Shown: positions 8,033 to 16,026 of the stretch, piece after piece
Numbering within the stretch: position 1 is the first letter of the stretch
Layout of the letters: every line of letters starts with the position of its first letter
NCBI GenBank assembly: GCA_026991555.1
Contig: JALXBI010000115.1
Span: 1 to 34,385 of the forward strand
DNA length: 34,385 nt
From: Candidatus Aminicenantota bacterium
GTDB lineage: Bacteria; Acidobacteriota; Aminicenantia; S016-38
Direction of reading: 5' to 3'
Notes under the pieces: model-generated
Database searches by the model: none
The model's input: the letters and a program-made list of their open reading frames with translations, nothing else
Told to the model about the DNA's origin: nothing
Position numbers and translations under genes: made by a program

Positions 8033-8359
8033 TCATGCTGTTTTGGGTTTCTGCAGGGCTGCTATAAGGGCCACTGCGAGAATGATTATACCGGAAATCA
8101 GGTCGTTCCAGAGATTACCGGTTTTCTTTCCTACTATTCCAGGAATGAAGGCAGCGATGATTAACCATATACCCATTACCACATTAATCCAGCACAGAGC
8201 TTTTTTGGCGCTTATGGCCACAAAAGCAAAAATAAGAACCAGAATGCCCACGATCAGGTCATTCCAGAGGCTTGCGCTTTTGGAGGTAGTTATGGAAGGT
8301 ATAAATCCCGCAATTACCAGCCAAATTCCCAGCACGAAATTAACCCAATTGGCCCACAT
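8033..8359 (-). CDS. SPW-repeat integral membrane protein
   Basis: 108-residue protein of four hydrophobic helices formed by two tandem copies of a motif of the SPW family. Copy one has WVNFVLGIWLVIAGFIP followed by LWNDLIVGILVLIFAF; copy two has WINVVMGIWLIIAAFIP followed by LWNDLISGIIILAVAL. The function of SPW proteins is not established. A strong AGGAGGTG precedes the ATG, and a good promoter lies upstream. It is the first gene of a two-gene unit with arsR, so its level is probably set by that repressor in response to a metal or other small signal. Confidence 0.85.
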   Translation of the reverse strand: MWANWVNFVLGIWLVIAGFIPSITTSKSASLWNDLIVGILVLIFAFVAISAKKALCWINVVMGIWLIIAAFIPGIVGKKTGNLWNDLISGIIILAVALIAALQKPKTA

Positions 8360-8388
8360 TTTTCACCTCCTAATTTTATTCTATTTAT

Positions 8389-8416
8389 ATTATAGCACAA
8401 CTGAACAAATTTTCAA
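8389..8416 (-). promoter_or_regulatory. Promoter of SPW-arsR unit
   Basis: On the minus strand TTGAAA (8416-8411) and TATAAT (8394-8389) are separated by 16 bases, and TGC before the -10 makes it an extended -10. The start codon is about 30 bases downstream with a normal ribosome binding site. Confidence 0.75.
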
Positions 8417-8421
8417 CAGTT
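8399..8421. promoter_or_regulatory. Probable ArsR-family operator overlapping the -35 region
   Basis: The site contains TGAA-N6-TTCA (8402-8415), the core spacing seen in CzrA/SmtB-type operators. Outer arms AACTG (8399-8403) and CAGTT (8417-8421) form a second, wider inverted repeat. It covers the -35 and spacer of the SPW-arsR promoter, where repressor binding would block transcription. Assignment to the neighbouring ArsR protein is inferred. Confidence 0.6.
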
Positions 8422-8423
8422 CA

Positions 8424-8523
8424 TCTGTTTTATTGTTTCAATTTTCTTTTGTGTGAGGATTTCTCTTTAATTACAACTGTTCTGGGATCGGTTCTGCCCT
8501 TGAGAATGAGGCTGGTAAACCGT
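8424..8523. other. Short intergenic region after the alpha-galactosidase gene
   Basis: About 100 bases between the SPW promoter/operator and the alpha-galactosidase stop. AT-rich, with no gene, no hairpin plus T-run and no further promoter that I can support. Confidence 0.5.
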
Positions 8524-9705
8524 CTATTTTTGCCTTGTTAGCCTAAGCAGAATCACGTCGTGGGGTGGGACTTTTACCCTGAAAGTCTTTGCGGTGGTCC
8601 CCACAAAACGGTGTTTCCAAAGGTCCCTTATCCTGTAAACTCCCTTTAGCCCGAATTTCCTCATAAAATATCCCCATCTAATGACAGCATTTACGGGGCT
8701 AAGACCCCTGTTGAGGAGGGCAACGGCCAGTTCTCCTCCCTGGAGTTCCTTGGCCCATATTTCGTAGTCTCCCACATCGGTTACCTTAACCCCCTGTTTT
8801 CCCAGAGGATCCTGGTCAATGGCTATAACTTCCCTGTTCAAAAGAATTTCCTTGGTCTCCCTGTCCATTTTCCTTATATCATTTCCGGCCATGAGGGGGG
8901 CTGCCAGCATACACCACATGCTGAAATGGGCTCTGTATTCGTTGGTGGTCATTCCTCCGTTTCCCACTTCCAGCATGTCAGGATCGTTCCAGTGGCCAGG
9001 ACCTGCGTATTTCTCAAGTCCCACCTGTTTGTCCAAGATCAGGGTCCAGCCCATCCCTCCCCATTCGTTTACACAATCCCAGCAGTCCTGGATGTCTTCG
9101 GTGGTGCGCCAGAGGTGTCCTATGTCCCTCGCCCAGGTCCATGGCTTGGTGGTTCCCCACTCGCATATGCTGAAAACCACGGGCCTTCCTGCTTTGTAAA
9201 GGGCATCCCTCATGAGTTTATAAGAAGCCTCGGAATTCTGTTTTCCGTGGTAGCACCAATCATACTTTAGATAATCAACCCCCCAGCGAGCATAGGTCCT
9301 TGCGTCCTGGAATTCGTATCCCCTGCTTCCGGGAAGGCCCTGGCAGGTTTTTCTCCCTGCATCCGAGTAAATCCCGAATTTTAACCCCTTTGAGTGAACA
9401 TAATCTGCAAGGGCCTTTATACCGTGGGGGAATTTCTGGGGATTGGGTATTATGTTACCGTTTTCGTCCCTTTTCCACTGCCACCCGTCGTCTATTACTA
9501 AATAAACATATCCCGCATCCCTCATTCCTGTAGAGACCATGGCGTCGGCAATCTCCTTTATCAACTTCTCGTTTATATTGGGTCCAAAGCAATTCCAGGA
9601 ATTCCATCCCATGGGTGGGGTAAGGGCGAGGTTCTTAAATTTCTGGGCCTTTACCCATGGGGCCAGAATTAAAAAAATGAGGGAAACTAAAAGAATTTTT
9701 CTCAT
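8524..9705 (-). CDS. GH27 alpha-galactosidase, secreted
   Basis: Retaining glycoside hydrolase removing terminal alpha-galactose, 393 residues. A signal peptide (residues 1-20, cleavage after VKA) sends it to the periplasm or outside. The GH27 opening LALTPPMGWNSWNCF is followed by VYLVIDDGWQ. The nucleophile is Asp149 in YLKYDWC and the acid/base is Asp204 in RTTED. The NDPDMLEVG motif and a C-terminal beta domain are present. GGAGG lies four bases before the ATG, which overlaps the coaBC stop as ATGA. It is the last gene of a housekeeping operon, an odd place for a secreted glycosidase, and no sugar transporter or regulator is nearby. GH27 also includes alpha-N-acetylgalactosaminidases, which cannot be ruled out. 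Confidence 0.92.
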   Translation of the reverse strand: MRKILLVSLIFLILAPWVKAQKFKNLALTPPMGWNSWNCFGPNINEKLIKEIADAMVSTGMRDAGYVYLVIDDGWQWKRDENGNIIPNPQKFPHGIKALADYVHSKGLKFGIYSDAGRKTCQGLPGSRGYEFQDARTYARWGVDYLKYDWCYHGKQNSEASYKLMRDALYKAGRPVVFSICEWGTTKPWTWARDIGHLWRTTEDIQDCWDCVNEWGGMGWTLILDKQVGLEKYAGPGHWNDPDMLEVGNGGMTTNEYRAHFSMWCMLAAPLMAGNDIRKMDRETKEILLNREVIAIDQDPLGKQGVKVTDVGDYEIWAKELQGGELAVALLNRGLSPVNAVIRWGYFMRKFGLKGVYRIRDLWKHRFVGTTAKTFRVKVPPHDVILLRLTRQK

Positions 9706-10865
9706 TCTTCCTCCCTTTTAAGGATTATTTCAATTATTTTTCTGGCTACCTCTTCTTTTGAGGAAAGAGGGATTTCGAAAACTTCCCCTTCCCTGGAGAT
9801 GAGCCAGCCCTGATTTTCGTCCGAGGCAAACCCCTTTCCTTTTCCTATGGGGTTTACGAAGATGTAATCTAAGGATTTTTTCAGGAGTTTTTCCCTTCCC
9901 CGCTCCAGGAAGTTCCCCGTCTCCGCTGCAAAACCCACTATTACCTGACCGGGTTTTTTCCGGGAGGCGATTTCTTTAAGAAGGTCCGGAGTGGGCTCCA
10001 GACGGAGAACCAATTCCCCTTCCCTTTTCAGTTTGCCCTTAAATTTTTCCCGGGGGGCAAAATCCCCCACCGCCGCTGTCATAAACAACCAGTGAAAATC
10101 GCTGCTCAGAACCTTTTTTAGAAGGTCCTCCGAAGAGGAAAACCGCTGGGTTTTAACTAAGGGTTGCAGGGGGGAGGCTTCCGAAAGGAGTAGCACCACC
10201 TCGGCTCCCATAAGGCTCGCCTGCTCCGCCAAGGCTGCTCCCTGTTTCCCTGTGGAGGGGTTTGATATAAACCTCACATCGTCAATGTATTCCCTGGTAG
10301 GCCCTGCAGTAACCAGAACCTTTTTTCCTTTCAATTCCTTTCCCAGGGCAGAGAGGACTTCAAAGACAATTTTCCTGGGCTCTGGCAGTCTTCCAAGCCC
10401 TTCGTCCTCACAGGCTAAATATCCCTTTTCCGGTTCAATTATTCTTATTCCCCAGCAGCGGAGGGTTTCAAGGTTCCTGCGGGTGGCGGGATGAAGGAGC
10501 ATACCCTGGTTCATGGCAGGGGCCACGAAAACAGGTTTCTGGCAGGCCAGAAAGACCGAGGACAGAAAATCATCTGCCAGCCCTGAGGCCATTTTGGCTA
10601 TGAAGTCTGCGGTGGCCGGGGCTATAAGAAGGGCCTCGGCTTCCTTGCATAGGGTTATGTGTTCTAAGGACTGGACATCCTCAAATTGCTTTACTATAAC
10701 CCTGTTTGAAGAAAGGGTTTGAAGGGTCAGGGGGGATATGAACTTAGTGGCTGCTTCAGTCATGGCAACCTGAACTTCCCAGCCTCTTTTCTGGAATTCC
10801 CTCAGTATCTCCGCACCCTTATATGCTGCTATGGAGCCTGTTATTCCCAGTATTATTTTTCCCAA
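9702..10865 (-). CDS. coaBC: Bifunctional phosphopantothenoylcysteine decarboxylase / phosphopantothenate-cysteine ligase
   Basis: Carries out two consecutive steps of coenzyme A synthesis, from 4-phosphopantothenate and cysteine to 4-phosphopantetheine; 387 residues. The flavin-dependent CoaC half opens with ILGITGSIAAYKGAEI. It keeps the active His in LEHITL, the PAMN motif and the active Cys in ACEDEGLGR. The CoaB half begins near residue 185 with KKVLVTAGPTREYIDDVRFISNPSTGKQG. The start is TTG at 10865, with GGAGG five bases upstream; this overlaps the end of gmk. Family neighbours usually have rpoZ between gmk and coaBC, but there is no room for it here. Confidence 0.95.
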   Translation of the reverse strand: MGKIILGITGSIAAYKGAEILREFQKRGWEVQVAMTEAATKFISPLTLQTLSSNRVIVKQFEDVQSLEHITLCKEAEALLIAPATADFIAKMASGLADDFLSSVFLACQKPVFVAPAMNQGMLLHPATRRNLETLRCWGIRIIEPEKGYLACEDEGLGRLPEPRKIVFEVLSALGKELKGKKVLVTAGPTREYIDDVRFISNPSTGKQGAALAEQASLMGAEVVLLLSEASPLQPLVKTQRFSSSEDLLKKVLSSDFHWLFMTAAVGDFAPREKFKGKLKREGELVLRLEPTPDLLKEIASRKKPGQVIVGFAAETGNFLERGREKLLKKSLDYIFVNPIGKGKGFASDENQGWLISREGEVFEIPLSSKEEVARKIIEIILKREEE

Positions 10866-11458
10866 ATTATCCTCCTTGCCTCCTCCTCCATTCTATCCCT
10901 GCGATGCCTTTCCCCTATGATTATACTCTGGACAGTTCTTATGGTCCTTTCCAGGTCCTCGTTCTTTACTATGTGGGTAAAGTGAGGATAATGCTTGAGT
11001 TCCCAGATTGCCTTTTTTAGCCTTTCTTCCATCTGTTCAGGGGAAGTATCTCCCCTTTTTAACATCCTTTCCCTGAGAGCCTTCAGGGAGGGAGGGAAAA
11101 GTATGATTCTGACGCTCTGAGGATAAAGCTTCTTTATGGACAGGGCTCCCTGGACATCAATGTCCAGGAGCACATCCCCCATCCTGAATTTTTCCTCGAG
11201 TTCCTTTTTGCTGGTCCCGTAAAGGTGTCCAAAGACCTCTGCCCACTCTACAAATTCCCCCCTTTCTATCATTTTCCTGAACTCCTCCTGGCTTACGAAG
11301 TAATAATCCCTGCCGTTAACCTCCTTACCCCTGGGGGGTCTGGTGGTATGGGATACTGAAAAGAAGAGCCCATCAAGGGATGCCTGGACAGCCCTGGCTA
11401 CCGTGGTCTTCCCTACCCCTGATGGTCCTGAAATTACCACAATCAATCCCCTATTCAC
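10853..11458 (-). CDS. gmk: Guanylate kinase
   Basis: Phosphorylates GMP to GDP with ATP. The 201 residues are of normal length. The P-loop is GPSGVGKTT at about residues 11-19. The GMP-binding stretch SHTTRPPRGKEVNGRDYYFV is intact, as are the EWAEVFGHLYGTSK and DIDVQGA motifs. The start is GTG at 11458, overlapping the remA TAG stop. The gene sits in the conserved yicC-remA-gmk-coaBC order found in many bacteria. Confidence 0.96.
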   Translation of the reverse strand: MNRGLIVVISGPSGVGKTTVARAVQASLDGLFFSVSHTTRPPRGKEVNGRDYYFVSQEEFRKMIERGEFVEWAEVFGHLYGTSKKELEEKFRMGDVLLDIDVQGALSIKKLYPQSVRIILFPPSLKALRERMLKRGDTSPEQMEERLKKAIWELKHYPHFTHIVKNEDLERTIRTVQSIIIGERHRRDRMEEEARRIIWEK

Positions 11459-11708
11459 CGGGGGCCTCCTCCTCTATTCTCATGATTATGGTGGTGGGAG
11501 CCAGGGCGGATATTATTATATGGCCGCTATCAGTGATGATAACGGACCTTTCCTTTTTACCGGTGGTGGCATCCACCAAAAGCCCTTTTTCCTTTGCCGC
11601 CTCCTTTAGTCTTTTTACCGGAAGGGAATCTACCCCGAGAACTGCAACTATCCTATCCCTCATAACCGCATTCCCGAAGCCTATGTGAATCATCCTTGGC
11701 ATTTTCAC
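11451..11708 (-). CDS. remA: RemA/DUF370-family regulator
   Basis: Small DNA-binding protein family; in Bacillus subtilis RemA activates biofilm matrix and osmoprotection genes. The 85 residues contain the family core IHIGFGNAVMRDRIVAVLG and the TGKKERSVIITDSGHIIISA region. The open frame starts at GTG 11708, overlapping the yicC TGA as GTGA; ATG at 11702 is an equally possible start, and neither has a strong ribosome binding site. The position between yicC and gmk is the classic one. The role in this organism is unknown. Confidence 0.88.
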   Translation of the reverse strand: MKMPRMIHIGFGNAVMRDRIVAVLGVDSLPVKRLKEAAKEKGLLVDATTGKKERSVIITDSGHIIISALAPTTIIMRIEEEAPGE

Positions 11709-12556
11709 TCTAAATTGTGGATCTGTTCCCTGAGTTCCTCCACGGTGGTCTTTATAATTATAGAGCGTTTTATTATCTTAGGGTCCTGGGTTTTGGAGTT
11801 GATGGTGTTGGCCTCCCTGAGTATTTCCTGGGCTATGAAGTCAAGTTTTTTCCCACCATCGTCCAGACTTCTCCTGAACTCCTGGAGGTGAAATTTTATC
11901 CTGGCCAGCTCTTCAGTGATGTCATAGCGGGAAATAAGGGCTGATACTTCCTGAATGAGTTTTCCCTGATCCACCTCTGGAAGGAGCTCCTGGATTTTCT
12001 CCCGCAGTTCCTTCTTCATTTTCTCCTTAAGGGAGGAAAAAAGCCTTTCCATTTCTCCCCTTTTCCTGCTTATGAGCCTGAGCCTTTGCTTGAGGAAATC
12101 CTCTATTTTCTTTCCCTCCCTCTCCCTTGCTTTTTTAAGACAGTCCAGGACGTCCTTTACCCCTTCCAAGATGAACTCCCTTTCCTGCGGGGAAAAACTT
12201 TCATCGTCTACCACATATTCCACCATTCCCGGCAGCCGGAGGAGCCCGTCCAGGGAGAGGGTTCCCGAATTGGTGAAGGGCCTAAGCTGGTGAATAAGTT
12301 CTGCCAGAAGGGGGGAATTAATGAAAACCCGCTGTTTTTCCGCAGAGGTGAATAAAATGTCCATGTATATTTCTATCCTTCCCCGGCGGAATTTTTCCTT
12401 CACAAGCCTTCTCACCTCTTCTTCCAAGGGACGCAGGAAAAAACCGCTCTTAACTATAACATCCAGGTATTTATTGTTCAGTGACCTTGTCTGGATTCTC
12501 AGGTCAAAGGAGGGATGGGAAAATTTTTTGCTACAAAAACCCGTCATGGACTCCAT
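11705..12556 (-). CDS. yicC: YicC-family endoribonuclease
   Basis: YicC proteins are stress-linked endoribonucleases. The 283 residues start with the family hallmark MESMTGFCSKKF and contain IQTRSLNNKYLDVIVK near residue 22. A charged coiled-coil middle follows, and the conserved C-terminus TINSKTQDPKIIKRSIIIKTTVEELREQIHNLE ends the protein. The ATG directly follows the msbA TAA, with GGAGG inside the msbA end serving as ribosome binding site. It is translationally tied to msbA upstream and remA downstream. Confidence 0.93.
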   Translation of the reverse strand: MESMTGFCSKKFSHPSFDLRIQTRSLNNKYLDVIVKSGFFLRPLEEEVRRLVKEKFRRGRIEIYMDILFTSAEKQRVFINSPLLAELIHQLRPFTNSGTLSLDGLLRLPGMVEYVVDDESFSPQEREFILEGVKDVLDCLKKAREREGKKIEDFLKQRLRLISRKRGEMERLFSSLKEKMKKELREKIQELLPEVDQGKLIQEVSALISRYDITEELARIKFHLQEFRRSLDDGGKKLDFIAQEILREANTINSKTQDPKIIKRSIIIKTTVEELREQIHNLE

Positions 12557-14320
12557 TTATGCCTCCATCTGCGTTCTATAAAGTTTGGAATAAAAGCCTC
12601 CGAGTTTAAGAAGCTCCTCATGAGTACCCTCTTCCACTATTTTACCGTCGTGAAGAACCAGAATTCTGTGGGCCATTTTCACCGTGGAAAGCCGATGGGC
12701 AATTATTATGGTGGTCCTTCCCTTTACGATTTTCCAGAGGGCTTCCTGGATTTTCCTTTCCGAATCCGCATCCAGGGAGGATGTTGCCTCGTCAAGAATC
12801 AGTATTCTGGGGTCCTTAACGATGGCCCTGGCAATGGAAAGTCGCTGTCTCTGGCCCAGGGAAAAATTAAAACCCTTCTCGTCCAGAACCGTGTGATAGC
12901 CCCGGGGAAGTTCGTTTATGAACTCGTGAACATGGGCCACCTCAGCGGCCCTGAGTATTTTTTCCATGGGGAGAGCACCTGAACCATAAGCTATGTTTTC
13001 CGCCACGGTTTCGTTAAATAGGAGAATGTCCTGGGTAACCACCCCTATCCGGGTTCTTAGCCATTTCAGGTCGTAGCGGCTCACCTCCACCCCATCTATG
13101 AGAACCTTACCCTTCTGGGGTTCGTAAAATCCAAGAATTAGTTGGGTAATAGTAGTTTTCCCCACCCCCGAAGAGCCCACCAGGGCCACGGTTTCCCCTG
13201 GAGAAATGAGAAAGTTTACTCCCCTTAAAACCTCCCTTTTTCCATCATAGGAGAAATGGACATCGCAAAATTCAATCTCTCCCCTCAATTTTTCAGGCCT
13301 GTATGTTCCTCCTAAGGTCCTGTATTTTCTGGCTTCTTTCATTATCTCCTCTATCCTTTCCAGGGCAGCCCCTCCTTCCTGAAGGAGATTGTTGGCCCCG
13401 GAAAGCCTTCTTATGGGGGTGTACATGTAGAATACCGAAGCGATAAAGGTGGTAAACTGGCCCGGGGTCATTATTCCCTGCCGGATGAGGCGGGCGCTTA
13501 TGTAAATCAGGACTGCTGCCACGAATCCGCCCACGAATTCTATAAAGGGGGAAGATAAGGTCCAGACCTTGACGAATTTAATGTTGTCCCTGAAATTCCT
13601 TTCGTTCACCTTCCTGAATTTTTCCTCCTCGTAATCCTCTGCAGCGAAGGTCTTTACTATGCGTATGTTTGAAAGAACCTCGGTAATTCTCCTGGATATT
13701 TCCCCCACGGACCTCTGCCTTCTTTCCCCCAGGGTTTTTACCTTTTTGCCAAAAATCACTACCGGAACTGCTGCCAGGGGAAGAATGGCTAAGGCTATGA
13801 GAAAGAAGCCGGGGTTGTTCACTATTATGACCACCATCAGGGCAAAGACCGTGAGGGATTCCCTTATCATTCTGATTACCCCATCAGAAAGGCTCCTTTC
13901 AAGAACATCCACCTCGTAGAAAAACTTGGACGAGATGCTGCCGCTGTGCATTCTGTCGTGGAAGGGCAGGGGAGAACGAAGGAGCAGGGAGAAGAATTCT
14001 TCCCTGAGTTCTTTTATTATTCTCTGGGCCAGGGCTCTCATGCTGTAATTGGAAAGGAAAGTGAAGAGAGCTTTTCCGAGAAATACTACCAGGACCAGCA
14101 GGGGAATAACCACGGGATTGGAAAGGTCTAAGAATTTGTGGAGGAATTTTCCAAACTTAAAGCCAGCAGCGGATTTATTGTAACTCTGAAAAAGGTCGTC
14201 CATTATGGGCTGAAGTATAAGGGCCGCCAGGGCGGTAAAACCCGCTGCCAGGGCAGAGTAAACCAGGGCTAAGGCAAGCCTCCAGCGATGAGGTTTGAGC
14301 AGTCTGAAGAGCTTATTCAT
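12557..14320 (-). CDS. msbA: MsbA-like lipid A/phospholipid ABC exporter
   Basis: Half-size ABC exporter, 587 residues, expected to flip lipid A core or phospholipid across the inner membrane. The N-terminal half has six transmembrane helices (residues about 15-300). The ATPase half has Walker A GSSGVGKTT near residue 380, the signature as FSLGQRQRLS (one residue off the usual LSGGQ) and Walker B ILILDEATSSLD near 505, followed by the switch histidine in IIIAHRLST. It overlaps the preceding gene by eight bases. Its place among phosphatidylethanolamine synthesis genes fits an envelope lipid role. Substrate assignment is by family and context; a generic multidrug exporter is possible. Confidence 0.85.
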   Translation of the reverse strand: MNKLFRLLKPHRWRLALALVYSALAAGFTALAALILQPIMDDLFQSYNKSAAGFKFGKFLHKFLDLSNPVVIPLLVLVVFLGKALFTFLSNYSMRALAQRIIKELREEFFSLLLRSPLPFHDRMHSGSISSKFFYEVDVLERSLSDGVIRMIRESLTVFALMVVIIVNNPGFFLIALAILPLAAVPVVIFGKKVKTLGERRQRSVGEISRRITEVLSNIRIVKTFAAEDYEEEKFRKVNERNFRDNIKFVKVWTLSSPFIEFVGGFVAAVLIYISARLIRQGIMTPGQFTTFIASVFYMYTPIRRLSGANNLLQEGGAALERIEEIMKEARKYRTLGGTYRPEKLRGEIEFCDVHFSYDGKREVLRGVNFLISPGETVALVGSSGVGKTTITQLILGFYEPQKGKVLIDGVEVSRYDLKWLRTRIGVVTQDILLFNETVAENIAYGSGALPMEKILRAAEVAHVHEFINELPRGYHTVLDEKGFNFSLGQRQRLSIARAIVKDPRILILDEATSSLDADSERKIQEALWKIVKGRTTIIIAHRLSTVKMAHRILVLHDGKIVEEGTHEELLKLGGFYSKLYRTQMEA

Positions 14321-15260
14321 CCCTAAGAGCCCTGAAACCTATGGATATTGCGTTGAAGGCCGGTTTTTTCAGGTTATCAAAAACCGTCCATAGCCACAAG
14401 TTTCCCCCGTTTCCCTTCCTTATTTCCCCGGCATATACGAAGAATCCCTCTTCATCTTCAATTTTGGCCGGGGAGAAGGGCTTTTTTTCAAGAAGCACCG
14501 AGGGGTTATCCTCGAGGGCTTCTTCAAAGGCCTTTATGGAAGGGGTTCCTTTGGAAAATCTGAGGTTTATGAGGACAGAATAACGATGAAAAACCCCTGT
14601 CCTCAAAATTATGGCTTCGGATTTTATCCCCAGCAATTTTTCTATGTGCCTGGAGATTTTAAGTTCCTCTTTGGTAAAGCGTCCCTTCCCTCTCTTTCCC
14701 CTTTTGGGAAAAAGGTCAAAGGCCAGGATGTCCCCCAATTTTTTTTGAGGGACATCTTCCATGTTTAAAACGGAAATGGCCTGGGAAAACAGCTCATCCA
14801 TGGCCTCTTCCCCCAAGGAGGATACGGGTTCGAATACTATAAACGATGCTGCGGAGGGCTTCCAGGGCAGGGAGGAAAGCAGGGTGGCAATGCCTACAGC
14901 TGCAGGATGGGGATTTGCAAACCTTTTTTCGCGAATCCTCTCGGTTATACCCTCAAGGTAAACCGGAAGTTCTTCTCTCGTTCCGCTTAGATCCACGGAT
15001 ATACCAGGAGCTTCAAATAATTCGTTCTCCACCCTGACAGTAAAAAAGACCAGGTCCCTCCTCTCCAGTTCCTCCTTTCTGGGCTGGGTAACCACCCTGG
15101 CCTCGCCCCTGAAGGAGTCAATAAGGGCGTATTCCTTAACCCCGGGTTCGTAGAGGTATGCATCTTTTATCGGAAATTTAGACCTTTCCAGAACTTCCTT
15201 CAGGGTCTTTCCAAATATGCTCCTTACCCCTACTATAGCTATCTTAGGCTCCGAGGCCAT
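14313..15260 (-). CDS. Aspartate-semialdehyde dehydrogenase-like protein (USG-1 type), probably non-catalytic
   Basis: 315 residues related to the Asd/ArgC family. The NADP-binding start IAIVGVRSIFGKTLKEVLE is present. At the position of the catalytic cysteine motif (ANPxC) the sequence is ANPHPAAVG (115-123), so the nucleophile is missing. A dimerisation-type C-terminal half (PVSSLGEEAMDELFSQ onward) remains. This matches USG-1-like paralogues, whose role is unknown. ATG at 15260 is preferred to an upstream start at 15329: GGAG lies seven bases before it, homology begins there, and the ATG overlaps the pssA end. It lies between pssA and msbA, which suggests a link to envelope lipids or simply operon membership. 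Confidence 0.75.
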   Translation of the reverse strand: MASEPKIAIVGVRSIFGKTLKEVLERSKFPIKDAYLYEPGVKEYALIDSFRGEARVVTQPRKEELERRDLVFFTVRVENELFEAPGISVDLSGTREELPVYLEGITERIREKRFANPHPAAVGIATLLSSLPWKPSAASFIVFEPVSSLGEEAMDELFSQAISVLNMEDVPQKKLGDILAFDLFPKRGKRGKGRFTKEELKISRHIEKLLGIKSEAIILRTGVFHRYSVLINLRFSKGTPSIKAFEEALEDNPSVLLEKKPFSPAKIEDEEGFFVYAGEIRKGNGGNLWLWTVFDNLKKPAFNAISIGFRALRDE

Positions 15261-16026
15261 CCTCTTGCTCCACCGGTTTTTTCTTTTTAAGCAACAGAAT
15301 AATCCCCCTGACAGGTCCTGAGAGCACATAAAGAGTGGTTAGGAAGAAAATCACATACCGGGGCCAGGCTGCAAGGGCTGAGAGAACCAGGGCAAAAAAC
15401 AAAACCGTAAGATAATGTTCCCTGCTTTTAAGATTAATGTCTTTGAAACTGCGATACTTCACCTTTGAGACCATCAGGAAGGGCAATGTGAATATGACTC
15501 CTGCCAGCAAAGGGATGAATACAGGAGACGAGGGCGGGGTTTTAAAAAATAGCACGGTGGATACCGGAACCATGGAGGCCGAGGGAATGGGGAGCCCTTC
15601 AAAATAATACCTGGCGCTTATACCCCGGGCAGCAAGAACATTATAACGGGAAAGCCTCAGGGCCCCTCCCACGAGATACACGAAGGCTATAAGGGAACCT
15701 ACCTTGGGTAGGTCCTTAAGGGCCCAAAGGTAAATCAGAATAGCAGGAGCAACTCCGAAGGATATTATGTCTGCCAGCGAATCCAGTTCCCTCCCTATGG
15801 GTGATGAAATTTTAAGGGCTCTGGCGAGCCTTCCATCCAGAAGGTCCATTATGGCAGCGAAAATCACCAGGACCGCGGCCAGGTCAAATTTTCCCTTGAT
15901 GGAAAAGTTTAAGGATAGAAATCCTAAGTAAAGGTTAGTCACGGTAAGGAGGGAGGGGGCGAAATATACGAGGTTTAAATTCTTCCTGGGGTTGTTTTTC
16001 CTCTTATTTTTCCTTCTAATTCTCAT
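15244..16026 (-). CDS. pssA: CDP-diacylglycerol-serine O-phosphatidyltransferase
   Basis: Makes phosphatidylserine from CDP-diacylglycerol and serine in the inner membrane, 260 residues. The CDP-alcohol phosphotransferase signature DG-x2-AR-x8-G-x3-D-x3-D is complete in the stretch beginning DGRLARALK, with GRELDSLAD ending it. About seven hydrophobic segments surround it, and a basic N-terminal tail (RIRRKNKRKNNPRKN) precedes the first. ATG at 16026 is chosen because AGGAGG lies four bases upstream; the open frame extends to 16047. The start lies inside the end of psd, whose product acts on the next step. The serine assignment rests on this pairing and the overall length. Confidence 0.92.
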   Translation of the reverse strand: MRIRRKNKRKNNPRKNLNLVYFAPSLLTVTNLYLGFLSLNFSIKGKFDLAAVLVIFAAIMDLLDGRLARALKISSPIGRELDSLADIISFGVAPAILIYLWALKDLPKVGSLIAFVYLVGGALRLSRYNVLAARGISARYYFEGLPIPSASMVPVSTVLFFKTPPSSPVFIPLLAGVIFTLPFLMVSKVKYRSFKDINLKSREHYLTVLFFALVLSALAAWPRYVIFFLTTLYVLSGPVRGIILLLKKKKPVEQEDGLGA

